Assembly (NCBI GenBank): GCA_018400955.1
Contig: JAGYLH010000003.1
Coordinates: forward strand, 27,144 to 91,143
Source: Bacteroidales bacterium
Lineage (GTDB): Bacteria > Bacteroidota > Bacteroidia > Bacteroidales > F082
DNA length: 64,000 bases
Direction: 5' to 3'
A program made the position numbers and the translations under genes. Shown piece after piece: positions 21,431 to 29,044 of the stretch; the stretch's first letter is position 1, and the number at the start of each line of letters is the position of its first letter. The notes below the pieces were generated by a model. That model did not search any database. It worked only from the letters and a program-made list of their open reading frames with translations, and had not been told where the DNA came from.

Positions 21431-21461
21431 CAAAGATAAATAGTTTTTCTTGGAAAAACAA
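21431..21461 (-). promoter_or_regulatory. Promoter for the double TonB_C gene
   Basis: On the minus strand TTG-N20-TATCTTTG fits the Bacteroidota consensus and lies 40 bases upstream of the ATG at 21391. Confidence 0.55.
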
Positions 21462-21550
21462 TCTGATTTGAGAAGGTCGAATATGATTTCGAACATGCCA
21501 TAAACAGAACCGATACTTTCGAAATATTCAGCGATTGTCTTTGAACAAGC
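21440..21550 (-). pseudogene. Remnant of a second copy of the T9SS cargo gene
   Basis: On the minus strand one frame reads TIAEYFESIGSVYGMFEIIF, matching TVSEYFEGIGSAYGLFEEMF of the cargo protein encoded at 19512-20438, also at the nucleotide level (TTCGAA-A-GCCATA and ATTTCGAAATA blocks). The rest of the gene is missing on both sides. It sits between the blaR1-like gene's hairpin and the double TonB_C promoter. Confidence 0.7.
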
Positions 21551-21607
21551 CTGTTTTGGCATTCACTTATACTACATTTTTTTTCGGAGAAATGATTGAG
21601 CACCAAA

Positions 21608-21642
21608 CCATCCAAACAGCTTTCGAAAAGCTGTTTGGATGG
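21608..21642 (-). terminator. Perfect 16-bp hairpin after blaR1-like gene
   Basis: CCATCCAAACAGCTTT and its exact complement are separated by only three bases (CGA). It begins 35 bases after the blaR1-like stop. The following bases are only moderately T-rich, so it may be a terminator or an mRNA 3' stabiliser. Confidence 0.7.
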
Positions 21643-21676
21643 ATAATGATTTTGCTGATTAGACCTGAGGTTGAAA

Positions 21677-23017
21677 CTATTTCTTGCCGCTCAGCGAGAA
21701 TCGGATGGGTATATTGAAGCTGACCCGTACGGGCTCACCTTCTTCATAACCGGGGGTCCAGGCCGGCATCATTTCCACAACGCGGACTGCCTCTTCATCG
21801 CAGCCACTTCCTATGCCGCGCAAAACATTCACATTTGTTACTTGTCCGTCAGGTTCAACAATGAAATTAACGAAAACCCTTCCTTCAACCGTATCTTTCT
21901 TGGCTTGCTCCGGGTAGTTGATGTTGGCAATCAAAAACTTAAACATGGCCTCAGTACCACCCGGGTACTTTGGCAACTCTTGCACTACTGTCCAAACACT
22001 ATCCTCACGTTGTTGCCCCTTTTCAACAGCATAATCCTCTGCTGGTTTAAATTTAGCGCCGGCTTCAAGGGCTTTTTCTTTAATCTCGTCCATTAAAGTC
22101 CTTTCTTCTTGTTTTTGAACATCTTCTGATTCATTGTAACACGATTGTAACAAAAGAGCAGCTGCTATAAAAGGAGTGATTACAGCCAACTTTATCCAGT
22201 TGCCAAATCGGCTTGTTTGGGTTTTTTGATTCATTTTCATAATACGTTTTTTTAGGGGTGAAACATTAAAAGGGTTTGCCAGGGCAATGGCTTTGCCGGC
22301 CAGCGCACAGGCTAATAAAGTTTGCTGGTAATCAGCTTTGTCGAATTGGCGCATGGCCAGGTGGTCAGCTTCATATTCGTGTAATGTTTTGGCCTCGTGC
22401 CGCAGAAAGTAAACCGCCGGGTGAAACCAGAAAAACACAAACAGCAGTTCGTAAAACAACACATCCCAGGAATGTCTTTTCAGACAATGAGCCCGCTCGT
22501 GGGCCATCACCCTGGCAAAGTGTTGTTCAGAAATGTTTTCGGGTATGAATACATGGTTGAAAAATGAAAAGGGAATATAGCCATCAGGCAACAGCACAAC
22601 CTTTATCCCATCCCGGCTGACAGACTTATATTTACGAACCATCAACGCGAGCTGAAGGATGCGCCAAATCAGCATAAACAACATCAGGCTGCTCATAATG
22701 AAATAGCCTATCAGGAAGTATTCGGTGCGGCTAAGCGAGGCCCCGATTTTTCCGCTTGTTTCGGAAATGGTATTGGGGGCATTCAGCACCACTTCGGGCA
22801 ATTGAATAACCCATATACCTGCGGTTTCAATGCCACTTCCAATCGAAAAGTAATTGTAAGGCAGCAGGGCAAGTACCAGGGCCATCATGCTGGAGCCCAG
22901 TAAATAAATGCGGTTGAAGCCCGGGCTTTCCTGCTTGCGGAACAGCAGCTGGTAGGCAACAGCGAAAAGCAGCAGATAAACTGATGCCCGCAATAAAAAA
23001 TGGATGAACTGTTCCAT
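21677..23017 (-). CDS. BlaR1/MecR1-type M56 peptidase fused to TonB C-terminal domain
   Basis: The 446-residue protein is an inner-membrane zinc metallopeptidase of family M56, the sensor class that cleaves BlaI-type repressors after an envelope signal. Membrane segments are visible near residues 5-25, 35-55 and 100-125. The zinc site is MAHERAHCLKRHSWDVLFYE near residue 190, with HEYEADHLAM further on. A further hydrophobic segment (VITPFIAAALLLQSC) precedes a periplasmic linker and a TonB C-terminal domain (residues 340-446, LPKYPGGTEAMFKF, VLRGIGSGCDEEAVRVVEMM). Instead of a beta-lactam-binding domain it has TonB_C as likely sensor. It starts 2 bases after blaI, so the two are coupled. Confidence 0.92.
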   Translation of the reverse strand: MEQFIHFLLRASVYLLLFAVAYQLLFRKQESPGFNRIYLLGSSMMALVLALLPYNYFSIGSGIETAGIWVIQLPEVVLNAPNTISETSGKIGASLSRTEYFLIGYFIMSSLMLFMLIWRILQLALMVRKYKSVSRDGIKVVLLPDGYIPFSFFNHVFIPENISEQHFARVMAHERAHCLKRHSWDVLFYELLFVFFWFHPAVYFLRHEAKTLHEYEADHLAMRQFDKADYQQTLLACALAGKAIALANPFNVSPLKKRIMKMNQKTQTSRFGNWIKLAVITPFIAAALLLQSCYNESEDVQKQEERTLMDEIKEKALEAGAKFKPAEDYAVEKGQQREDSVWTVVQELPKYPGGTEAMFKFLIANINYPEQAKKDTVEGRVFVNFIVEPDGQVTNVNVLRGIGSGCDEEAVRVVEMMPAWTPGYEEGEPVRVSFNIPIRFSLSGKK

Positions 23018-23019
23018 AG

Positions 23020-23397
23020 TTACTGGTCCTCCTTTTGATTGATTTCTGAATCGATGATTTGTTTGATCTCTTCCAGCTCCTGAATACTCAGATTTTTCTC
23101 CCTGGCAAAAAATGAAACCATCTGCCGCATGGAGTTGCCAAAATAGCCGCTCAACATGCCTTTGAAAACATGTCGGGTATAATCCTTTTTCTTGATAAGC
23201 GGATGGTATTGGTGCGACTTGCCAAAGGCCTTATGCCCCACAAACCCTTTCTTTTCCAGGATGCGTACGATGGTCGAAACGGTGTTGTAAGCCGGCCTGG
23301 GCTCTGGCAATTGCTCCAGGATATCGTTTACAAATGCCGTATTCAGCTCCCAAAGCACCTGCATGATCTGCTCCTCTGCACGGGTGAGTTCTTTCAT
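23020..23397 (-). CDS. BlaI/MecI/CopY family transcriptional repressor
   Basis: The 125-residue protein has the winged-helix domain of penicillinase repressors (LTRAEEQIMQVLWELNTAFVND, PAYNTVSTIVRILEKKGFVGHK) followed by a dimerisation region. Members bind as dimers to inverted repeats and are inactivated by proteolysis linked to the M56 partner. The partner gene follows by 2 bases. Inverted repeats of TAGTT/AACTA overlap the start codon and upstream DNA, so the operon is probably autoregulated. Target genes beyond the operon are unknown. Confidence 0.93.
   Translation of the reverse strand: MKELTRAEEQIMQVLWELNTAFVNDILEQLPEPRPAYNTVSTIVRILEKKGFVGHKAFGKSHQYHPLIKKKDYTRHVFKGMLSGYFGNSMRQMVSFFAREKNLSIQELEEIKQIIDSEINQKEDQ
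23028..23034 (-). promoter_or_regulatory. Shine-Dalgarno of blaR1-like gene within the end of blaI
   Basis: AAGGAGG in the last blaI codons lies 10 bases before the blaR1-like ATG, a strong site that supports coupled translation. Confidence 0.6.
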
Positions 23398-23438
23398 AGT
23401 TAAACTAATTTGATAGTTCTATAACTAAAAACATAGTT
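23397..23438 (-). promoter_or_regulatory. Candidate BlaI operators (TAGTT/AACTA repeats)
   Basis: Two perfect inverted repeats occur, TAGTT-N1-AACTA at 23397-23407 and TAGTT-N4-AACTA at 23414-23427, plus a third half site TAGTT at 23434-23438. They lie directly upstream of and touching the blaI start, where a repressor would block transcription. Confidence 0.6.
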
Positions 23439-23629
23439 AATTATTGTGCAATGCTAATACATTTTGGGTGGTTTGTCAAGAGGAAAATTAAAATAATTCG
23501 TAATGAATACAATATGTGACATTTACAATTGCTATTTTGTTGATGGTTATCGAAACGCGAATTCAGGTTGTCATTTGATAATGTGCAGAAACTTCATGAT
23601 TTGGGTCTTATCCAAAAAAGAAGAATGCC

Positions 23630-23637
23630 TAACTTTG
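23630..23637 (+). promoter_or_regulatory. Promoter -7 box for the DUF4160/DUF2442 pair
   Basis: TAACTTTG matches TAnnTTTG and lies 16 bases upstream of the DUF4160 ATG. The mRNA leader would therefore be very short. Confidence 0.5.
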
Positions 23638-23653
23638 TAAAAAAATTGACTCC

Positions 23654-23959
23654 ATGCCAAGAATCTATGAGTATTTGGGAATATTGATCTTTTTTTACTC
23701 GAATGAGCATGAGCCCATTCATGTACATGGAAATTATAACGGACTGGAAAGTAAAGCAGAATTTTTCATTGTGGATGGTATAATTGTTGAAATCAGAATC
23801 AAGCCAGCATTAGGGAAACAGCCGTTACAAGGCAAGAAACTTGATGATTTTAAAGTGTTCTTAGAAGCCTTTGCTGATCATATTGTACAAAAGTGGATTG
23901 ATTATTTTGTGTTGCACAAAAAAGTAGAATTTGAAAAAATAAACACGCGTCTCAAATGA
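23654..23959 (+). CDS. DUF4160 domain-containing protein
   Basis: This 101-residue protein begins MPRIYEYLGILIFFYSNEHE and contains PIHVHGNYNGLESKAEF, the core of the DUF4160 family (consensus EHxPxHVHV). Such proteins are often paired with DUF2442 proteins and have been proposed as toxin-antitoxin-like modules, without firm proof. The last four bases overlap the next gene (ATGA), so the pair is coupled. No signal or membrane segment is visible. It has its own promoter box. Confidence 0.8.
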   Translation: MPRIYEYLGILIFFYSNEHEPIHVHGNYNGLESKAEFFIVDGIIVEIRIKPALGKQPLQGKKLDDFKVFLEAFADHIVQKWIDYFVLHKKVEFEKINTRLK

Positions 23960-24237
23960 AGATTGTAGCAGAATATGAAAGCACTTACCAGACCAAGGTG
24001 ATAGCTGTAGAGTCGGCAGAATACCTTGGCGATTTTACCATTCGCATTACTTTTAGTGACAGCATTACTCACTCCGTTGATTTTAAAATATTTTTAGAAT
24101 CTTCATCACACCCTGCCATAAGGAAATACCTTAACGAAGACCAGTTTAAGCAATACGAAATCAAGGACGGCAACCTAAACTGGAATAATTACGAATTGAT
24201 CTTTCCTTTAGCAGACCTTTATAGTGGTAAACTTTAA
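23956..24237 (+). CDS. DUF2442 domain-containing protein
   Basis: The 93-residue protein (AVESAEYLGDFTIRITFSDSIT, VDFKIFLE, NLNWNNYELIFPLADLYSG) fits the DUF2442 family, whose members typically show a DG-xxxxD-xxL core and end in a hydrophobic plus 'ADLY' motif. The start overlaps the DUF4160 stop by four bases. It is likely the partner protein of a small two-gene module; which member would be toxic cannot be told from sequence. Confidence 0.75.
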   Translation: MKIVAEYESTYQTKVIAVESAEYLGDFTIRITFSDSITHSVDFKIFLESSSHPAIRKYLNEDQFKQYEIKDGNLNWNNYELIFPLADLYSGKL

Positions 24238-24248
24238 ACCATCTTTAT

Positions 24249-25001
24249 ATGAACCAATGGTACACCCAACTTTTCGAGAATTTCGCCAACAGTTACGAGC
24301 GGGAAGATTTTACGCAGGGAACACTTGGCGAAGTTGATTTTATTGAGCAGGAGATCAGGCACAACAAAACGGTGCGCATACTGGATGTGGGTTGCGGGAC
24401 GGGCCGACATAGTATTGAATTGGCCAAACGAGGCTACCTGGTAACCGGCATCGACCTGTCGGCAAATATGCTGGCCAAAGCCCGCAAAAATGCCAAAGCA
24501 GCCGGAGTAAGCCCGATTTTTAAAAGGAGGGATGCACGTACCTTTCGTTTTCGAGAGAAATTCGGGCTTTGTGTGATGCTTTGCGAGGGTTCATTCCCCT
24601 TGATGGAAACGGATGAGATGAATTTTCAAATCCTGAAAAATATCCGCAAAAGCATGCTGCCGGGCGGGAAATTGATTTTTACCACACTGAACGGCCTTTT
24701 TCCACTGTTCCATTCGGTAAAGGACTTTATCAATGAGCATGGGTCGCCAAGCCAGAGCCTCGTCAATAATTTTGATTTAATGACTTTTCGCGATCATTCG
24801 GTTTATGAAGTTATTGATGATGATGGCAATCCGCTTAAGCTTAATTGCAACGAACGCTATTATGTGCCTTCCGAAATCCGCTGGATGCTGCAATCGTTGG
24901 GTTTCAGCAAGATTGACATTTTTGGATGCAAACTGGGAGCCTACAGCCGCAACGATGTGCTGCGTACCGATGATTATGAGATGTTGGTAATCGCTGAATA
25001 A
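24249..25001 (+). CDS. Class I SAM-dependent methyltransferase
   Basis: The 250-residue protein shows motif I VRILDVGCGTGRHSIELAKR near residue 42, the acidic loop VTGIDLSANMLAKARK, and a post-motif region LPGGKLIFTTLNGLF. It resembles small-molecule methyltransferases of the Methyltransf_25 type. The substrate is unknown. It starts 12 bases after the DUF2442 gene and may be cotranscribed. Confidence 0.85.
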   Translation: MNQWYTQLFENFANSYEREDFTQGTLGEVDFIEQEIRHNKTVRILDVGCGTGRHSIELAKRGYLVTGIDLSANMLAKARKNAKAAGVSPIFKRRDARTFRFREKFGLCVMLCEGSFPLMETDEMNFQILKNIRKSMLPGGKLIFTTLNGLFPLFHSVKDFINEHGSPSQSLVNNFDLMTFRDHSVYEVIDDDGNPLKLNCNERYYVPSEIRWMLQSLGFSKIDIFGCKLGAYSRNDVLRTDDYEMLVIAE

Positions 25002-25066
25002 ACAGTGGTTTATACAACAGCAAATCCTGCACTTTGAACTTTATGGTATTTCACCAATGAAATAAC

Positions 25067-25074
25067 TAATTTTG
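25067..25074 (+). promoter_or_regulatory. Promoter -7 box just before rbfA
   Basis: TAATTTTG matches TAnnTTTG and ends 5 bases before the rbfA ATG. Transcription from it would start at or next to the start codon and give a nearly leaderless mRNA. Confidence 0.5.
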
Positions 25075-25079
25075 CACCC

Positions 25080-25421
25080 ATGGAAACAAAACGTCAACAA
25101 CGCATCGCCAAACTGCTGCAAAAGGACATGGGCGAAATTTTTCAACTCGAAATGCGCTCATTGGTAGCTAAAGTATTGGTAACAGTTACCAAGGTGAGTG
25201 TTACACCTGATTTGGGCTTGGCCCGGTTTTACATCAGTATTTTTGGCACCAACGACAAAAACACCGTGTTGGATCGCATTAACCAACATACCGGTGAAAT
25301 CCGAGGGCATTTAGGCAAGAGGGTACGCCACCAGCTGCGGCATATTCCTGAAGTGCAATTTTTTGAGGACGACTCCCTGGACTATATCGAAAATATTGAT
25401 AACCTGCTGAAAGACGAATAA
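25080..25421 (+). CDS. rbfA: 30S ribosome-binding factor RbfA
   Basis: RbfA binds the 30S precursor and helps 16S rRNA 5'-end maturation, chiefly in the cold. The 113-residue product starts METKRQQRIAKLLQKDMGEIFQ, carries VTVTKVSVTPDLGLARFYISIFG and ends LRHIPEVQFFEDDSLDYIENID, matching the KH-like family over its length. The gene has a promoter box almost touching the ATG. A SAM methyltransferase gene follows after 49 bases. Confidence 0.94.
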   Translation: METKRQQRIAKLLQKDMGEIFQLEMRSLVAKVLVTVTKVSVTPDLGLARFYISIFGTNDKNTVLDRINQHTGEIRGHLGKRVRHQLRHIPEVQFFEDDSLDYIENIDNLLKDE

Positions 25422-25427
25422 TTCTTT

Positions 25428-25455
25428 AGGAGGATAACGAATGTTTTTTCATTGA
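25428..25455 (+). promoter_or_regulatory. AGGAGG site with a four-codon mini-ORF
   Basis: A strong AGGAGG is followed after 7 bases by ATG TTT TTT CAT TGA. The real methyltransferase start at 25471 lies 15 bases further on. It may be a leader peptide for coupling, or chance. Confidence 0.35.
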
Positions 25456-25470
25456 ACCCCAAATTCATAG

Positions 25471-26295
25471 ATGCAATACGATCCCATCAAACGCAGCCTG
25501 GGCAAGGTTTTTAACCAATCGCCGGTTTTACGCAAACTTTTTTACCGACTGCTCGATTTGTTGCTCCTGCGCAGCTGGCATATCAGCAAAGAGTTAAATA
25601 AATGGGCTAAGCAAAACAGAGAATCACGCCAAATTCTGGATGCCGGTTCGGGATTTGGGCAGTACGTTTACCGCATGGCACGTAAAAATCCGATGTGGAA
25701 CATTAAAGGACTGGATGTTAAGGAAGAACAAATTGCCGATTGCAATCAGTTTTTCAACAGGATTGGCTATAAGCATGTTCACTTTGAGGTGGCCGACCTC
25801 ACCAAGTTGAGCTTTTCGAACACATTTGACCTGGTGCTTTGTGTGGACGTTATGGAGCATATTGAGGAAGATGTGTTGGTGCTGACCAATTACAACAAAG
25901 CCCTGAAGCCCGGCGGCATGTTGCTAATCTCCACGCCTTCGGATCAAGGAGGTTCAGATGTGCACCACCACGATGAAAAACCGGATGGTGCTGTCGGATT
26001 TATTGACGAACATGTGCGCGATGGTTATGGCATCAACGAACTGGATAAAAAACTACGAAAAGCCGGATTCAGCAAAACGGAAATCCGCTATCAGTATGGC
26101 AAGCCGGGCAAGCTTTCGTGGAAGCTTTCGATGAAATACCCCATCCTGATGCTCAATACATCAAAATTACTGTTCCTTTTGTTACCCTTTTATTATTTAC
26201 TTGTCTTTCCGCTGTGCCTGATTTTGAATTTTATTGACGTCAGGACAACACATGCTTCCGGCACGGGGCTGGTGGCAAAAGCCTGGAAGGCATAA
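25471..26295 (+). CDS. Class I SAM-dependent methyltransferase with C-terminal membrane segment
   Basis: The 274-residue protein begins MQYDPIKRSLGKVFNQSP. It has the SAM motif QILDAGSGFGQYVYRMARK near residue 55, GLDVKEEQIADCNQFF, LVLCVDVMEHIEED as motif IV and LKPGGMLLISTPSDQGG as post-motif, fitting Methyltransf_11. A C-terminal hydrophobic stretch (LLFLLLPFYYLLVFPLCLILNFI) suggests membrane attachment, so a lipid or membrane-linked substrate is plausible but unproven. An epimerase-type gene follows after 14 bases in the same orientation, suggesting an operon. Confidence 0.88.
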   Translation: MQYDPIKRSLGKVFNQSPVLRKLFYRLLDLLLLRSWHISKELNKWAKQNRESRQILDAGSGFGQYVYRMARKNPMWNIKGLDVKEEQIADCNQFFNRIGYKHVHFEVADLTKLSFSNTFDLVLCVDVMEHIEEDVLVLTNYNKALKPGGMLLISTPSDQGGSDVHHHDEKPDGAVGFIDEHVRDGYGINELDKKLRKAGFSKTEIRYQYGKPGKLSWKLSMKYPILMLNTSKLLFLLLPFYYLLVFPLCLILNFIDVRTTHASGTGLVAKAWKA

Positions 26296-26309
26296 TTATA
26301 AAACAACTG

Positions 26310-27245
26310 ATGATGAAAAATAATGAATTGCAAACCATAATCGGCTCAGGGGGCGTAATCGGAAACGGCCTGGCAACAGCCTTGAGGGCATATACATCAA
26401 AAGTGCGCCTGGTTGGACGCAATCCATCCAAGGTGAACAACAATGATGAATTATTCTCGGCCGATGCATTGAATTTCAAATCCATTTCAGATGCCGTAAA
26501 AGGTTCAAAAGTGGTGTATCTTACCATAGGGCTGCCATACAGTGTTAAAGTCTGGCAGCGCGACTGGCCTGTAGTTATGGACAATGTGATAAAAGCCTGT
26601 CAGGAACATGGTGCCAGATTGGTGTTTTTCGACAATGTGTATATGTATGGACTGGTAAAAGGCGTGATGACCGAGGAAACGCCCATTAACCCATGTAGCC
26701 TTAAAGGCGAAGTAAGGGCGCAAATTGCTGACAAGCTTTTGCATGAAATTAAGCACAATAAGTTTGAGGCCCTGATTGCACGTTCGGCCGATTTTTATGG
26801 GCCGGGAGCTGTGAACACTTTTGTGCATCCCATGGTTTTCGAAAAACTAAAAGCAGATAAAAAGGCCAGTTGGCTCGCCAATGATCATGTGAAGCACGCT
26901 TTTACCTTCACCGCTGATGCCATCAAAGGGACGGCCCTGTTGGGAAATACGGATAAGGCTTTTGGCCAGGTGTGGCATTTGCCCACACATGCCGCTGCAT
27001 TGACGGGTAAGGAATTTATTGAAGAAGTAGCTGCTGAATTTTCTATGAGGCCTAAGCATGCAGTGCTTGCGAACTGGATGATGAAAATGGCAGGCTTGTT
27101 TAACCCCATGGCACGTGAATCGGCTGAAATGATGTACCAATACAGCCATGAATATTTGGTGGGCAGTGAAAAATTTGAAAAATCATTTTTTGCGCCAACC
27201 AGCTACAGGGAGGGCATCAGCATCAGCGCAAAATGCATTTCTTAA
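26310..27245 (+). CDS. NAD-dependent epimerase/dehydratase family protein
   Basis: The 311-residue protein has an N-terminal Rossmann nucleotide-binding motif TIIGSGGVIGNGLATALRAY (GxxGxxG) and LVFFDNVYMYG in place of a classical YxxxK site, as in the atypical extended short-chain reductases. The middle RSADFYGPGAVNTFV fits the family. Substrate unknown. It follows the methyltransferase by 14 bases. Its last 23 bases overlap the 3' end of the convergent deiminase gene. The second Met (MKNN) is an equally good start. Confidence 0.82.
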   Translation: MMKNNELQTIIGSGGVIGNGLATALRAYTSKVRLVGRNPSKVNNNDELFSADALNFKSISDAVKGSKVVYLTIGLPYSVKVWQRDWPVVMDNVIKACQEHGARLVFFDNVYMYGLVKGVMTEETPINPCSLKGEVRAQIADKLLHEIKHNKFEALIARSADFYGPGAVNTFVHPMVFEKLKADKKASWLANDHVKHAFTFTADAIKGTALLGNTDKAFGQVWHLPTHAAALTGKEFIEEVAAEFSMRPKHAVLANWMMKMAGLFNPMARESAEMMYQYSHEYLVGSEKFEKSFFAPTSYREGISISAKCIS

Positions 27246-28911
27246 CATTTATTCCATTGTCAGTTTTTAAATTTACTAAATAGATGCCAGGCGGCAATTT
27301 TCTTCCGTTTTGGTCAGTTCCATTCCAGGTAACTGATTCATTGCCAATGGATAGGTTGTTCCATTCACGAACCTTAACACCTGTAAGGGAATATACAACC
27401 AGTTGCTGCGGTGCCAGAGCAGCTTGGTAGCTGATTCGGGTTGAATGGCTGAAAACAGAAGGCTCAACCGACAATTGCACAGGCTCCGGTTTTTGATTGA
27501 TGTCGGTGTAGGTGCCGGCATATGTAAAGGTGTAAAAGGAGGCAGGGGCAGTTGGCGGCTTGGTTTCATTCCTGCCCGAAAGGTCGGCTGCTGACAAAAA
27601 GTAATCATAGGTCTTATCAAGCTCAGCACCAGGTATAATCGCATAAAGGGAGTCGGTGTTTTCTTCCTGCAAAAGCATTTCGGTATTCCACCCCAGGTTG
27701 CCCTGTTCGCGCCAGTACAACTTAAGTTCATCTTCATTGAGGCCCGCATTGGAGCGGTCGTCAATCAAAGCTTTGATCAGCGGCAAGTCATGAAAAAACT
27801 GTTCACCGCGGAGTGGCTTGTGTTCAATGCGCAACATATAGCGGTCGAAAATGCCCATGGTACGGCAGTGCAGCGCATCATAATGATACCAGGCTCCCCA
27901 TTCAAAACCAATTACTTCATAACCTGGCATGGCTTCCTCATAAACCTCGAGTGCCTGCTGGTCTTCGATTAGTCCAAAAAGTGGTACAAGTACCTTATTA
28001 TTTAGTATGAGTGAATTGGTGTAAGCCGCTACATTGCTGCCGCTGTAATTGCCACAGTAAATTCTTACAATGCGATAAGGTTCGCCATACGCATTGTTTT
28101 CGCTGCCTAAGTGGGTTGCAAGGACTTCGCAGCAATTGTATTCAGCATGCCAGGGATCTACCTGCTTTACTAAAATAGTTTCTTCGTCCAGGAATTTGGC
28201 ATAGCAATCAATATGTTGAATGCCATGAACTTCTGGATTGTCAACGATAATGAAATTGGTTATCCCCAGGCTGTCGGCAGCAATTTGCCTGAAAGTGGCT
28301 TCATCAATACCCGGGAAATTTTCATCCAGCATTTGTTGGGTGGCAATGGCCGTGCGATGCCCATCCACCATTACATTGCCGCCGGTGAGATAAATGGGCA
28401 GGGAAATCAGGGGCATATCAAAATTTTCGGCCAGTATGCCGTTTACAAGGTTATCGCTTTCGTAGCGATCACCACGGCGTTCTGATGTTTCAGGAGTTGA
28501 TTTGCTGCTCACAAAGCATCCCGGCACCCAGGGATAACCGTCGAATACCGGATCGGCAATGCCGCCTGTGCCGTCTTCATTAAATACATAATGCGGCCCC
28601 CAGTCGCGGGTCCAATGCGAGTTGGTGGGTGCCACAATGAATTGACAGTGATTTAGGTTTACATTCCAGGATGAAAAGGTGTAGGTAGCTTGTTCCAGTT
28701 GGCTTTGGTTGGCAACGAGTATATAAAGGCTGTCATCTTTGGCCAGTTCCACCACCAAATCACTTGGAATTCCAAGAGGCCAGCGGATTAGTGTGCCAAA
28801 AGCAGGTTCCCATTCGGCTACAAAGCGGCGGTTGTGCTGGGCTTGGGCAGCAAAGACAGTGAGCAGGAAAATGAGCAGCAAAGTAAGGTGTGGTGGCCGG
28901 ATTTTTGTCAT
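27223..28911 (-). CDS. Peptidylarginine deiminase-like protein with T9SS sorting domain
   Basis: This 562-residue protein resembles the P. gingivalis peptidylarginine deiminase (PPAD), which converts protein arginine to citrulline, and agmatine deiminases in general. After a signal peptide (LLLIFLLTVFAAQA), the guanidine-modifying pentein fold shows WTRDWGPHYVF near residue 104, GIQHIDCYAKFL near residue 220, YTNSLILNNKVLVP near residue 285 and DALHCRTMGI near residue 340. These fit the catalytic Asp, His/Asp, Asn and Cys of the family. The end (VYSLTGVKVREWNN, GRKLPPGIYLVNL) is a T9SS sorting domain, so the enzyme is probably surface-exposed or secreted. Substrate (peptide arginine or agmatine) is inferred, not shown. 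Confidence 0.88.
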   Translation of the reverse strand: MTKIRPPHLTLLLIFLLTVFAAQAQHNRRFVAEWEPAFGTLIRWPLGIPSDLVVELAKDDSLYILVANQSQLEQATYTFSSWNVNLNHCQFIVAPTNSHWTRDWGPHYVFNEDGTGGIADPVFDGYPWVPGCFVSSKSTPETSERRGDRYESDNLVNGILAENFDMPLISLPIYLTGGNVMVDGHRTAIATQQMLDENFPGIDEATFRQIAADSLGITNFIIVDNPEVHGIQHIDCYAKFLDEETILVKQVDPWHAEYNCCEVLATHLGSENNAYGEPYRIVRIYCGNYSGSNVAAYTNSLILNNKVLVPLFGLIEDQQALEVYEEAMPGYEVIGFEWGAWYHYDALHCRTMGIFDRYMLRIEHKPLRGEQFFHDLPLIKALIDDRSNAGLNEDELKLYWREQGNLGWNTEMLLQEENTDSLYAIIPGAELDKTYDYFLSAADLSGRNETKPPTAPASFYTFTYAGTYTDINQKPEPVQLSVEPSVFSHSTRISYQAALAPQQLVVYSLTGVKVREWNNLSIGNESVTWNGTDQNGRKLPPGIYLVNLKTDNGINVKKCILR

Positions 28912-29044
28912 GGTGCAATTTTTTTACAAATTAACAAAATTTCAGCTGATGAAATTACTTGTTTGCCTGTGAAAATGATGCGCTTTATCTGTAAAGTGAT
29001 TAACTTACCGAAACTGTGTTTGGATTTGCATTGATTAAGTTTGT

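Noticed and set aside
25441-25455. Real start of the 25471 methyltransferase at the ATG after AGGAGG
   Set aside because: That frame stops after four codons, and the family-like N-terminus begins at MQYDPIKRSLG.
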